A stretch of DNA of 46,480 nt from Synergistota bacterium. GTDB taxonomy: Bacteria; Synergistota; Synergistia; Synergistales; Synergistaceae. Location of the stretch: contig JAEXGR010000059.1 of NCBI GenBank assembly GCA_023450745.1, forward strand, positions 1 to 46,480, read 5' to 3'. The translations under genes and the position numbers were made by a program. Each line of letters opens with the position of its first letter. The stretch's first letter is position 1. The notes under the pieces are model-generated. The model had not been told where the DNA came from. It was given only the letters and a program-made list of their open reading frames with translations, and made no database searches. Shown one piece after another: positions 17,348-24,210 of this stretch.

Positions 17348-19024
17348 TTACTGCTTTTTCAACACGCCGCCCTCTACTCCTGAGGTGGCGAAGGCGCGAT
17401 AGCGGTTCAAGAAGGGGCTGTCGACCTCCTGAACGTGGGGAACGAACTTTTTCCGGCGCTCTTCCAGCACCGCTTCGGAGACGAGCAGGTCGAGACGTTT
17501 TTCGGGGATGTTGATGGATATTTCGTCGCCCTCCTCGACAAGGCCGATGGGGCCGCCGACCGCCGCTTCGGGCGAAACGTGGCCGATCGCCGCGCCGCGC
17601 GTCGCGCCGGAGAATCTGCCGTCGGTGATGAGCGCAACGGTGCCGCCTTTGCCCTGTCCCATGATCGCCGAGGTGGGGGCCAGCATTTCGCGCATTCCGG
17701 GGCCGCCCTTCGGCCCCTCGTAGCGGATGACAACGACGTCGCCGTCGTTGATCTTGTTCGCCATGATGGCGGCGCTCGCCTCTTCTTCAGAGTTGAAGAC
17801 GCGCGCCGGTCCCTGGTGCACAAGCATTTCAGGGGCGACGGCCGCCTGTTTGACGATCGCGCCGAGCGGCGCGAGTGTGCCCTTCATGAAGGCCAGGCCG
17901 CCCTCTTTATGGTGCGGAGCGTTCAGCGGCCGGATGACCTCCGTGTCGGAGACCTTCGCGCCGACGACGTTTTCCGCCGTCGTCGCACCGGTGACGGTAA
18001 TCGTCTCGCCGTTTATGAGGCCGGCTTCGAGCAGCTGCGCCATGAGCGCCTGCACGCCGCCCGCGCGCCAGAGATCCTCAATGTGGTGCGCGCCGCCGGG
18101 GCTCATCGAGCAGAGGTGCGGCACCTTCGCGCCGATTTCGTTAAAGAGGTCAAGCGAGAGCTCCAGCCCCGCCGCCCAAGCGATGGCCGGCAGGTGGAGC
18201 GAAGTGTTCGTCGAGCCGCCGAGCGCGAGATCCACCGCCACGGCGTTTCTAAAGGCATCCACGGTCAGAATGTCCCGGGGGCGAATATTTTTTTCCACCA
18301 GGTTCATCACCGCGCGCCCCGCGTCTTTCGCGAGGCGGATGCGGCCCGCGTGTACCGCGGGGATCGTTCCGTTTCCAGGCAGTCCGAGGCCGAGCGCCTC
18401 CATCATGCAGTTCATCGTGTTGGCGGTGAACATGCCGGAGCAGGAGCCGCAGCCGGGGCAGGCGTTGTCTTCGATCTCCTGGAGCGCCGCGTCGTCGATC
18501 TTTCCCGCGCCGCGCTGGCCGACGCCTTCAAAGACGCTGTTGAGGTCCAGGGTGCGTCCCTTGTGCTGGCCGGCCATCATCGGGCCGCCGGAGATGACGA
18601 CTGCCGGCAGGTTGAGCTCCGCCGCCGCCATCGCCATGCCGGGGATGATTTTGTCGCAGTTCGGAACGAGTACGAGGCCGTCCAGCGCGTGGGCGCGGGT
18701 CATCACCTCGACAGAATCCATGATGAGCTCGCGGCTCGGCAGCGAGAATTTCATTCCCTCGTGGTTCATTGCGATGCCGTCGCAGACACCGATGACGGGG
18801 AACTCTATCGGCAGGCCTCCGGCGGCGTAGATGCCCGCCTTGACCGCCTCCGTGATTGTGCGCAGGTGCACGTGGCCGGGGATGACGGCGTTATAGGCGT
18901 TCGCCACGCCGATCCACGGGCGCTCTATCTCCCAGTCCGTGTAGCCCGCCGCCTTCAGCAGCGAACGGTGCGGGCTGCGCAGGTATCCCTTTTTCGCTTT
19001 GTCGCTGTTCAATTTATTGTCCAC
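17348..19024 (-). CDS. ilvD: Dihydroxy-acid dehydratase
   Basis: A 558-residue Fe-S dehydratase that converts 2,3-dihydroxy-isovalerate and -methylvalerate to the 2-keto acids for valine and isoleucine. Cluster-ligand cysteines are seen in V-P-N-C-D-K and C-P-G-C-G-S-C-S-G-M-F-T-A-N-T-M-N-C. The C-terminal I-T-D-G-R-F-S-G-A-T-R-G motif is intact. It starts with GTG three bases after the ilvB stop, so translation is probably coupled. It is the fourth gene of the attenuator-controlled operon. Confidence 0.97.
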   Translation of the reverse strand: MDNKLNSDKAKKGYLRSPHRSLLKAAGYTDWEIERPWIGVANAYNAVIPGHVHLRTITEAVKAGIYAAGGLPIEFPVIGVCDGIAMNHEGMKFSLPSRELIMDSVEVMTRAHALDGLVLVPNCDKIIPGMAMAAAELNLPAVVISGGPMMAGQHKGRTLDLNSVFEGVGQRGAGKIDDAALQEIEDNACPGCGSCSGMFTANTMNCMMEALGLGLPGNGTIPAVHAGRIRLAKDAGRAVMNLVEKNIRPRDILTVDAFRNAVAVDLALGGSTNTSLHLPAIAWAAGLELSLDLFNEIGAKVPHLCSMSPGGAHHIEDLWRAGGVQALMAQLLEAGLINGETITVTGATTAENVVGAKVSDTEVIRPLNAPHHKEGGLAFMKGTLAPLGAIVKQAAVAPEMLVHQGPARVFNSEEEASAAIMANKINDGDVVVIRYEGPKGGPGMREMLAPTSAIMGQGKGGTVALITDGRFSGATRGAAIGHVSPEAAVGGPIGLVEEGDEISINIPEKRLDLLVSEAVLEERRKKFVPHVQEVDSPFLNRYRAFATSGVEGGVLKKQ

Positions 19025-19027
19025 TCC

Positions 19028-20710
19028 CTATCCAGTTACCATGTTGTCTAACGAATTACCGGGGTATACCATGGGCACGACCAGCGCTCCCTGCGGTATC
19101 CTGATGTCTACGAGCGCGGGGCCGGGCTCGGCGAGCGCCTTTTCAAGGGTTTGACGCAGCTCATCCGGATGCGAGGCGGAATAGCCGGGCACGCCCATCG
19201 CCTCCGCGATTTTTACAAAATCAGGGGTGCGGTTGTATATCGTGTTGGAATAACGGTGGTCGTAGAAGAATTGCTGCCACTGGCGCACGTTGCCGAGGCA
19301 GGCGTTGTTGAGCAGGATCACCTTGACGGGGATGTCGTAGCGCGCGCAGGTGTCGAGCTCCTGGATATTCATCATCAGGCTGCCGTCGCCCGCGATACAG
19401 CAGACTGTCTGCCCGGGGCAGGCATAGGCCGCCCCCATCGCCGCGGGGAATCCGAAGCCCATCGTGCCGAGGCCGCCGGAGCTGAGGAAACGACGCGGAG
19501 CCTCTACGCGGAAGTGCTGCGCCGCCCACATCTGGTTCTGGCCGACTTCGGTGGTGACCACCGCTTTGCCCTCCGTAAGGTCGTGGAGCGTCTCCAGCAC
19601 CTGCCAGGGCGCGATCTCGCCGCTGTATACGGGGTGCGGCATCGGCTCTTTTTCGCGTATTTCCGCAAGCGTCTTGTTCCATTCGCCGTGGTCGGCGATT
19701 TTTTTCCTCATCGCTTCGGATAGTGCCTCCAGAACGCGGGAGGCGTCGCCAACGAGGTAGACGTCGGTCTCTATCGCCTTGTCTATCTCTGCCGCGTCAA
19801 GGTCGATGTGGATGATCTTCGCGTCGGCGGCGAAGCGCTGGCGGTTGCCCGTCGTGCGGTCGCTGAAGCGTGAACCGATGGCGATGATGACGTCCGCGCC
19901 CATCAGCGCGCGGTTCGCCACGGGGTGTCCATGCATTCCCGCCATGCCAAGCGCAAGTCCGCTCGGGTGGGATTCCGGGAAAGCGCCCTTACCGAGCAGA
20001 GTCGTCGTGACGGGAATCTCGTATTTCAGCGCAAAATCTATCAGCAGCTCCGAGGCGCCTGAACGGATAACGCCGCCGCCCGCGAAGATGACGGGACGCT
20101 CCGCGTGTTCGATGAGCGAGACCGCCGCCTCAAGCTGCTTGACGTCGTAGAGATTTTCGGGATGATAGCCCAGGAAATCGAGCTCCGTCGAATATTTATA
20201 GTCTCCCATGCCCTTCTGGACGTCCGCCGGCACGTCGACTAAGACGGGGCCGGGGCGCCCCGTTGAGGCGATGTAAAAGGCCTTATGGATCGTCGACTGC
20301 ACCTGGTCCGGCGTGCGCACCTGAAAGCTGTGCTTGACGAGCGGGAGGCTGGCGCCGACAATATCCGCCTCCTGAAAGGCGTCGGTGCCGATCATCGTCG
20401 TCGCCACCTGTCCGGTGATCGCCACCATCGGCACCGAATCGAGGTTTGCCGTGGCGATTCCCGTGACAAGGTTCGTGGCTCCGGGGCCCGAGGTTGCGAT
20501 ACAGACCCCCGGCTTGCCGCTCGTGCGGGCGTAACCGTCGGCCGCGTGCGAAGCCGCCTGTTCGTGGCGCATCAATATGTGGTTTAATTTTGAGTCATAA
20601 AGAGCGTCATAAAGATGGATGACCGTACCGCCGGGCAGCCCGAAGACGGTGCTGACCCCTTCGTCCTCCAACGCTTTGACGACCATCTGAGCCCCGTTCA
20701 TTTTCGCCAT
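19028..20710 (-). CDS. ilvB: Acetolactate synthase, catalytic subunit
   Basis: A 560-residue thiamine-diphosphate enzyme that condenses pyruvate with pyruvate or 2-oxobutyrate. The catalytic Glu lies in R-H-E-Q-A-A-S-H-A-A-D-G-Y. The ThDP/Mg motif G-D-G-S-L-M-M-N begins near residue 445 and ends in N-N-A-C-L. The FAD-region motif S-R-F-S-D-R-T-T-G is present. AAGGAG lies eight bases before the ATG. Its regulatory subunit ilvN is not adjacent: ilvC and a large hairpin lie between. Confidence 0.97.
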   Translation of the reverse strand: MAKMNGAQMVVKALEDEGVSTVFGLPGGTVIHLYDALYDSKLNHILMRHEQAASHAADGYARTSGKPGVCIATSGPGATNLVTGIATANLDSVPMVAITGQVATTMIGTDAFQEADIVGASLPLVKHSFQVRTPDQVQSTIHKAFYIASTGRPGPVLVDVPADVQKGMGDYKYSTELDFLGYHPENLYDVKQLEAAVSLIEHAERPVIFAGGGVIRSGASELLIDFALKYEIPVTTTLLGKGAFPESHPSGLALGMAGMHGHPVANRALMGADVIIAIGSRFSDRTTGNRQRFAADAKIIHIDLDAAEIDKAIETDVYLVGDASRVLEALSEAMRKKIADHGEWNKTLAEIREKEPMPHPVYSGEIAPWQVLETLHDLTEGKAVVTTEVGQNQMWAAQHFRVEAPRRFLSSGGLGTMGFGFPAAMGAAYACPGQTVCCIAGDGSLMMNIQELDTCARYDIPVKVILLNNACLGNVRQWQQFFYDHRYSNTIYNRTPDFVKIAEAMGVPGYSASHPDELRQTLEKALAEPGPALVDIRIPQGALVVPMVYPGNSLDNMVTG

Positions 20711-20782
20711 GTAAAATGCTCCTTTTTGCTCTGCTTTTTTACTTTTATCTTTGCTTTTGTATTTGAAACGTTTAAACTCGGA

Positions 20783-20910
20783 AAATTCTAGGGCTAGAGG
20801 CCCTAGATCCTAAATAACTTGGTTTCAGCCTCCCGGAGGCGCACTTTGGTGCGCTGAGGACAGGCTGAAGCCAAGTTATGACGGAGATGGGGGCTATAGC
20901 CCTAGAATTT
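20783..20910 (-). repeat. Nested 128-bp hairpin between ilvC and ilvB
   Basis: Three concentric pairings are visible. The outer one is AAATTCTAGGGCTA (20783-20796) with TAGCCCTAGAATTT (20897-20910), exact over 14 bp. The middle one is ATAACTTGGTTTCAGCCT (20814-20831) with AGGCTGAAGCCAAGTTAT (20862-20879), 17 of 18 matched. The inner one is GCGCAC-TTTG-GTGCGC (20839-20854). The outer left arm can instead fold locally as CTAGGGC-TAGAG-GCCCTAG (20788-20806). The outer right arm overlaps the ilvC stop codon. It could be an mRNA-processing or differential-expression element, a translation switch, or a small repetitive mobile element. Confidence 0.75.
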
Positions 20911-21912
20911 CGGGACTTCCTTCTGCTCCATCCACGGCATCATCTTGCGCAGCTCTTTGCCCACCGCTTCGCAGGGGGCCTCCTGCGCCGCCTTCGCCCA
21001 CTTCTTCATGCGCGGACGTCCGGTCTGATTCTCAAGTATCCAGTCGCGCGCGAAGGTGCCGTCCTGTATCTCGGTCAGCAGCTGCTTCATCGCCTTGCGC
21101 GATTCTTCGCCGATGACGCGCGGGCCGGCGGTCATATCGCCGTACTTCGCGGTGTCGCTGATGCTGTAGCGCATCCAGCTCATGCCGCCCTCGAAGATCA
21201 TGTCGACGATAAGCTTCATTTCGTTGATGCACTCAAAGTAAGCCATTTCGGGCTGGTAGCCGGCGTCGACAAGCGTCTTGAAGCCCTGCTGCATCAGCTC
21301 GGTCACGCCGCCGCAGAGAACGGCCTGCTCGCCGAAGAGGTCCGTCTCCGTCTCTTCACGGAAGGTCGTCTCGATGATGCCCGCGCGGCCGCCGCCGATC
21401 GCCGAGGCGTAGGCGAGCGCGAAATCCTTTGCCTTGCCGCTGGCGTCCTGGTAGATGGCGATAAGGCAGGGAACGCCTTTGCCCTCTTTATACATCGCGC
21501 GCACCATGTGGCCGGGGCCCTTCGGGGCGACCATGAACACGTCGTGCGACGCGGGGGGAACGATCTGTCCGAAATGCACCGCAAAGCCGTGCGCGAAGAG
21601 CAGCTTCGCTTCGGGCTTCATATTCGGCAGTACCTGATTCTTGAAGATATCGGCCTGCATGTGGTCGGGCATGAGGAACATAATGAGGTCGGCGAGCTTC
21701 GCCGCCTCCGCGACGGTGTAGACCTCGAAGCCGTCGGCCTCTGCCTTCGCCTTTGATTTGCTGCCTTCGTGCAGGGCGATGATCGCCTTAACGCCGCTGT
21801 CACGCATGTTCTGCGCGTGCGCGTGCCCCTGGCTGCCGTAGCCGATGACGGCCACCGTCTTGCCGTTCAGAAATTCGAGGTCCGCGTCGCGGTCGTAATA
21901 AACCTTTGCCAT
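20902..21912 (-). CDS. ilvC: Ketol-acid reductoisomerase (class I)
   Basis: A 336-residue NADPH- and Mg-dependent enzyme that isomerises and reduces acetolactate or acetohydroxybutyrate. The Rossmann motif V-I-G-Y-G-S-Q-G-H-A-H-A-Q-N starts at residue ~19. The knotted C-terminal domain has the metal-site acidic residues (E-T-D-L-F-G-E-Q and E-C-I-N-E-M-K). The length is that of the short class I form. AAGGAGTG precedes the ATG. It is second in the operon, 120 bp after ilvN. Confidence 0.97.
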   Translation of the reverse strand: MAKVYYDRDADLEFLNGKTVAVIGYGSQGHAHAQNMRDSGVKAIIALHEGSKSKAKAEADGFEVYTVAEAAKLADLIMFLMPDHMQADIFKNQVLPNMKPEAKLLFAHGFAVHFGQIVPPASHDVFMVAPKGPGHMVRAMYKEGKGVPCLIAIYQDASGKAKDFALAYASAIGGGRAGIIETTFREETETDLFGEQAVLCGGVTELMQQGFKTLVDAGYQPEMAYFECINEMKLIVDMIFEGGMSWMRYSISDTAKYGDMTAGPRVIGEESRKAMKQLLTEIQDGTFARDWILENQTGRPRMKKWAKAAQEAPCEAVGKELRKMMPWMEQKEVPKF

Positions 21913-22032
21913 AATAGAAACACTCCTTAAAATAGAATTTTATATATATATCGCTATAAGTGGGTCCGCAGACAGGTACCCTGCGGCGACGAACTTAGTA
22001 GTTTCCCAAACAGCGCGCCCGAAAACGGGCCG
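21913..22032 (-). other. ilvN-ilvC spacer with hairpin
   Basis: This 120-bp spacer contains CCGCAG (21966-21971) / CTGCGG (21981-21986) with a 9-base loop. Next to the ilvN stop is a CGGGCCG-like GC-rich repeat at about 22014-22032. No T-run follows, so the structures more likely stabilise or pace the transcript than end it. Confidence 0.4.
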
Positions 22033-22521
22033 CTAGCCTTCAAAACCGGTGCGCGAGAGCGCCACCTGCCCGGAGCCGGCAGTCTCGAGGATGCCGTAGG
22101 GCTTGAGCGCCGCCATGCAGGCCTCCACCTTGCCGCGGTCTCCCGTCACCTCCAGGGTGATCGCATCCGAGCCAAGGTCCACGACGCGGCAGCGGAAGAT
22201 CTCCGCCGTCTGGAGGATATGCGGGCGGCGTTCGACGGGGGCCATGACCTTGACGAGCGACAGCCAGCGTTCCACGAAGGGGCCCTCCTTGGTGAGGTTG
22301 CGCACCTCGACGACCTCGATCAGTTTCATCAGCTGTTTGCGTATCTGGTCATATACTCCCTCCTCGCCCTCGATGATTATCGTAAAACGCGAAAGGCCGG
22401 GAATGTCGGTACGACCGACGCTCAGACTCTCGATATTGTATCCGCGGCGGTAGATGAGGCTCGCGATACGCATGAGCACACCCGGACTGTCTTCGGAAAT
22501 GATGCTGAAAGTACTCTTCAC
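22033..22521 (-). CDS. ilvN: Acetolactate synthase, regulatory subunit
   Basis: A 162-residue small subunit that binds valine through an N-terminal ACT domain and activates IlvB. The start motif V-K-S-T-F-S-I-I-S-E-D-S-P-G-V-L-M-R-I is the family N-terminus, so I chose GTG 22521. An in-frame TTG at 22542 would add seven residues with no match to the family, and it overlaps the ribosome site AGAAGGGA. It is first in the operon, directly behind the attenuator. In most bacteria ilvN follows ilvB. Confidence 0.93.
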   Translation of the reverse strand: MKSTFSIISEDSPGVLMRIASLIYRRGYNIESLSVGRTDIPGLSRFTIIIEGEEGVYDQIRKQLMKLIEVVEVRNLTKEGPFVERWLSLVKVMAPVERRPHILQTAEIFRCRVVDLGSDAITLEVTGDRGKVEACMAALKPYGILETAGSGQVALSRTGFEG

Positions 22522-22619
22522 TCTTAAAACGTCCCTTCTCAAAAAACTTTTATCGATAATCCCTGACGGTGCAAAAACGCGTAAACGATATTGCCCCGCA
22601 CTGCACTGTTATCCGCGGC

Positions 22620-22654
22620 AAAAAAAAGACCGGAACCCTCAGCGGGTCCCGGTC
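22620..22654 (-). terminator. ilv operon attenuator terminator
   Basis: On the minus strand GACCGGGACCC (22654-22644) pairs with GGGTTCCGGTC (22638-22628) over 11 bp with one G-T pair, followed by eight T residues (22627-22620). It lies before any structural gene. Its 5' arm and loop (22650-22640) are exactly complementary over 11 bp to 22702-22692, inside the leader peptide gene. The two structures exclude each other. Confidence 0.92.
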
Positions 22655-22671
22655 CGAAAGTAACGCGGCTA

Positions 22672-22764
22672 TTAAGCGCCGGCCATCTCGGGGGACCCGC
22701 TGCTAATAATGCGTACTACGACGACTATGTTTGCTACGTTGGATGTACAATTATCTCTTCGCAT
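22672..22764 (-). CDS. ilv operon leader peptide
   Basis: A 30-residue leader peptide gene in the ilv 5' untranslated region. Residues 10-20 read V-A-N-I-V-V-V-V-R-I-I: five Val and three Ile codons in eleven, the hallmark of Val/Ile-sensing attenuation as in E. coli ilv leaders. Stalling at these codons would leave 22702-22692 (codons 21-25) free to pair with the terminator 5' arm, so transcription continues. With ample charged tRNA the ribosome covers that segment and the terminator forms. The ribosome site is weak (GGGACGGG). The stop is TAA at 22674-22672, 18 bases before the terminator stem. Confidence 0.88.
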   Translation of the reverse strand: MRRDNCTSNVANIVVVVRIISSGSPEMAGA

Positions 22765-22827
22765 TGCCGCCCGTCCCTTCGATGTCGGATTAAAAAGGAT
22801 ATTGATCCTTTTTGCATATTACGGGAC

Positions 22828-22856
22828 ATAATAAAAGCACTTTCGTGAAATGTCAA
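22828..22856 (-). promoter_or_regulatory. Promoter of the ilv operon
   Basis: TTGACA (22856-22851) and TATTAT (22833-22828) with an exact 17-bp spacer on the minus strand. Transcription would start near 22821. A 9-bp hairpin AAAAAGGAT-CAAT-ATCCTTTTT (22813-22792) follows at the 5' end of the leader, before the leader peptide gene. Confidence 0.9.
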
Positions 22857-22891
22857 CTATTATTTTCCCGCGATGATTTTAATTTTTACAC

Positions 22892-22937
22892 GGTCTTTTT
22901 TATACGAACTTAATTAAATTACGGTATAAAAAAGATC
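22892..22937. repeat. 14-bp-arm inverted repeat upstream of the ilv promoter
   Basis: GGTCTTTTTTATAC (22892-22905) and GTATAAAAAAGATC (22924-22937) are reverse complements at 13 of 14 positions, with an 18-base AT-rich spacer. It lies 36 bases beyond the ilv -35 box, where an upstream regulator or UP-like element could act. It may also insulate the allC transcript end. Confidence 0.6.
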
Positions 22938-22945
22938 ATAAAACA

Positions 22946-22989
22946 GAATAAAAGGCGTTCACCTGTTTTTATGAACATAACACCTTTTT
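22946..22989 (-). terminator. Probable terminator of the purine operon
   Basis: On the minus strand AAAAAGG (22989-22983) and GTTCA (22976-22972) pair with TGAAC (22961-22957) and CCTTTT (22955-22950), leaving an internal loop. TTATT follows. It lies directly after the allC stop at 22996. The stem is imperfect. Confidence 0.5.
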
Positions 22990-22995
22990 CTGCCT

Positions 22996-24210
22996 TTAGA
23001 AACTGTCATCTATTCTGAGCACTGTCTCTTTGAGTACCTTTGCGCCGCGTATGAGATCGGCGTCGCTCGTAAATTCGTCTTTTGAGTGGCTTATGCCGTT
23101 ATGGCTCGGGACAAAGATCATCCCCGTCGGTATGACATGGGCCAGCGGAGAGGAATCATGGGAAGCGCCGCTCGGCATCACCGCAGCGGAATATCCGGCC
23201 TTGCCGGCGCTCTCTTTTATTGTCTTCACGAGCCTCTCGTCAAGGAGCACCGCCGGCTTCGCGCCAAGTTTTTCTATTGATACGGAGCAGGGAGCGGATC
23301 TCTCCGCCATCGCCGAAAACTCCGAGCAGGCGCGTTCGACGGCCGCGTCGTCGATCGAACGCAGTTCAAGTACGAAGCGCGCCTCTTCCGGCACGACGCT
23401 GACGTGGCCAGGGAAGAGCTCCAAGACGCCGATATTGCAGACAAGCTCTTTTTGCCCGTCCATCCAGCCGAACCAGTTGTGGATCAGATCCGCCGCCGCG
23501 CGCATGGCGTCTTTTCTCTCATCCATCGGCGTGGTGCCCGCGTGGTTGGCCGCGCCCTTGACGCTGACCGCCAGCCGCGTGATGCCGACTATGCCCGAGG
23601 GCACGCCGATCTCGATCCCCCGGCGTTCGAGAAAGGGGCCCTGTTCAATGTGCAGCTCGATAAAGGCCACGTATTTGTCCAGCTCTCCCTTGCTTTCCGC
23701 AATCGCTTTTTCGCCGACGCCGAATTGCGCGAGCTGTTCGCGCCGGTAATCGGCCGGCAGCAGCCCCGTGAAGGCGCGGCTGCCGAAGGTGCCGCCGAGC
23801 GGTTCGCCCTCTTCGCCGATGAAGGCGACGACTTCAAGGCTGTGTTTAAGGAGCTCACCGCTCTCTTTTACCGTCCGCAGAATTTCGAGCGCCGCAATTA
23901 TGCCAAGCGGACCGTCGTAGATGCCGCCGTTATCCACGGAGTCAAGATGCGAGCCGGTGAGGATCGTCTTTTTGTTTTTTCCCTCAAGACGCCCGAAGAG
24001 GTTTCCCACCCCGTCAACCCGTGTCTTTAGCCCGGCTTCTTCCATTTTACCTTTGAGCCACGCGCGCGCTTCGAGGTAGGACGCGCCGTAGGCGAGGCGC
24101 TGGAGTCCATGTTCCTCCCTCCAGCCGATTTTTCCCTGCGCGAAGAGGTCGTTAAGAAAACGGTTCTCGTTAATGGCGGGAGCCATTATGCTTTCCCCTT
24201 CAGAAGACAT
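22996..24210 (-). CDS. M20-family amidohydrolase (allantoate amidohydrolase / N-carbamoyl-amino-acid hydrolase type)
   Basis: A 404-residue metal-dependent hydrolase of the AllC/HyuC branch of M20. Metal-site motifs are present: G-S-H-L-D-S-V-D-N-G-G-I-Y-D-G, G-E-E-G-E-P-L-G-G-T-F-G-S, E-L-H-I-E-Q-G-P, G-A-A-N-H-A-G-T-T-P-M and G-A-S-H-D-S. Members remove the carbamoyl or ureido group as CO2 and NH3. ATG 24210 has GGAGG six bases upstream. An in-frame ATG at 24186 overlaps the stop of the preceding gene as TAATG and is the alternative start. Last gene of the xdh operon, acting after the cyclic amidohydrolase. Allantoate is the textbook substrate, but no uricase is present here. Confidence 0.87.
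   Translation of the reverse strand: MSSEGESIMAPAINENRFLNDLFAQGKIGWREEHGLQRLAYGASYLEARAWLKGKMEEAGLKTRVDGVGNLFGRLEGKNKKTILTGSHLDSVDNGGIYDGPLGIIAALEILRTVKESGELLKHSLEVVAFIGEEGEPLGGTFGSRAFTGLLPADYRREQLAQFGVGEKAIAESKGELDKYVAFIELHIEQGPFLERRGIEIGVPSGIVGITRLAVSVKGAANHAGTTPMDERKDAMRAAADLIHNWFGWMDGQKELVCNIGVLELFPGHVSVVPEEARFVLELRSIDDAAVERACSEFSAMAERSAPCSVSIEKLGAKPAVLLDERLVKTIKESAGKAGYSAAVMPSGASHDSSPLAHVIPTGMIFVPSHNGISHSKDEFTSDADLIRGAKVLKETVLRIDDSF

Noticed and set aside
17435..19051. 538-codon plus-strand frame opposite ilvD
   Set aside because: Antisense shadow of a high-GC gene: Arg/Asp/His-rich translation with no domain, while ilvD opposite is unambiguous.
22734..22817. Alternative 27-residue leader ORF in the ilv leader (contains I-I-V)
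   Set aside because: It begins almost at the transcription start without a ribosome site, spans a hairpin, and ends before the segment that must be uncovered or covered for attenuation. The 22764 frame fits far better.
22521..22856. T-box riboswitch in the ilv leader
   Set aside because: No T-box consensus or specifier-loop architecture seen; the leader peptide with alternative pairing explains the region.
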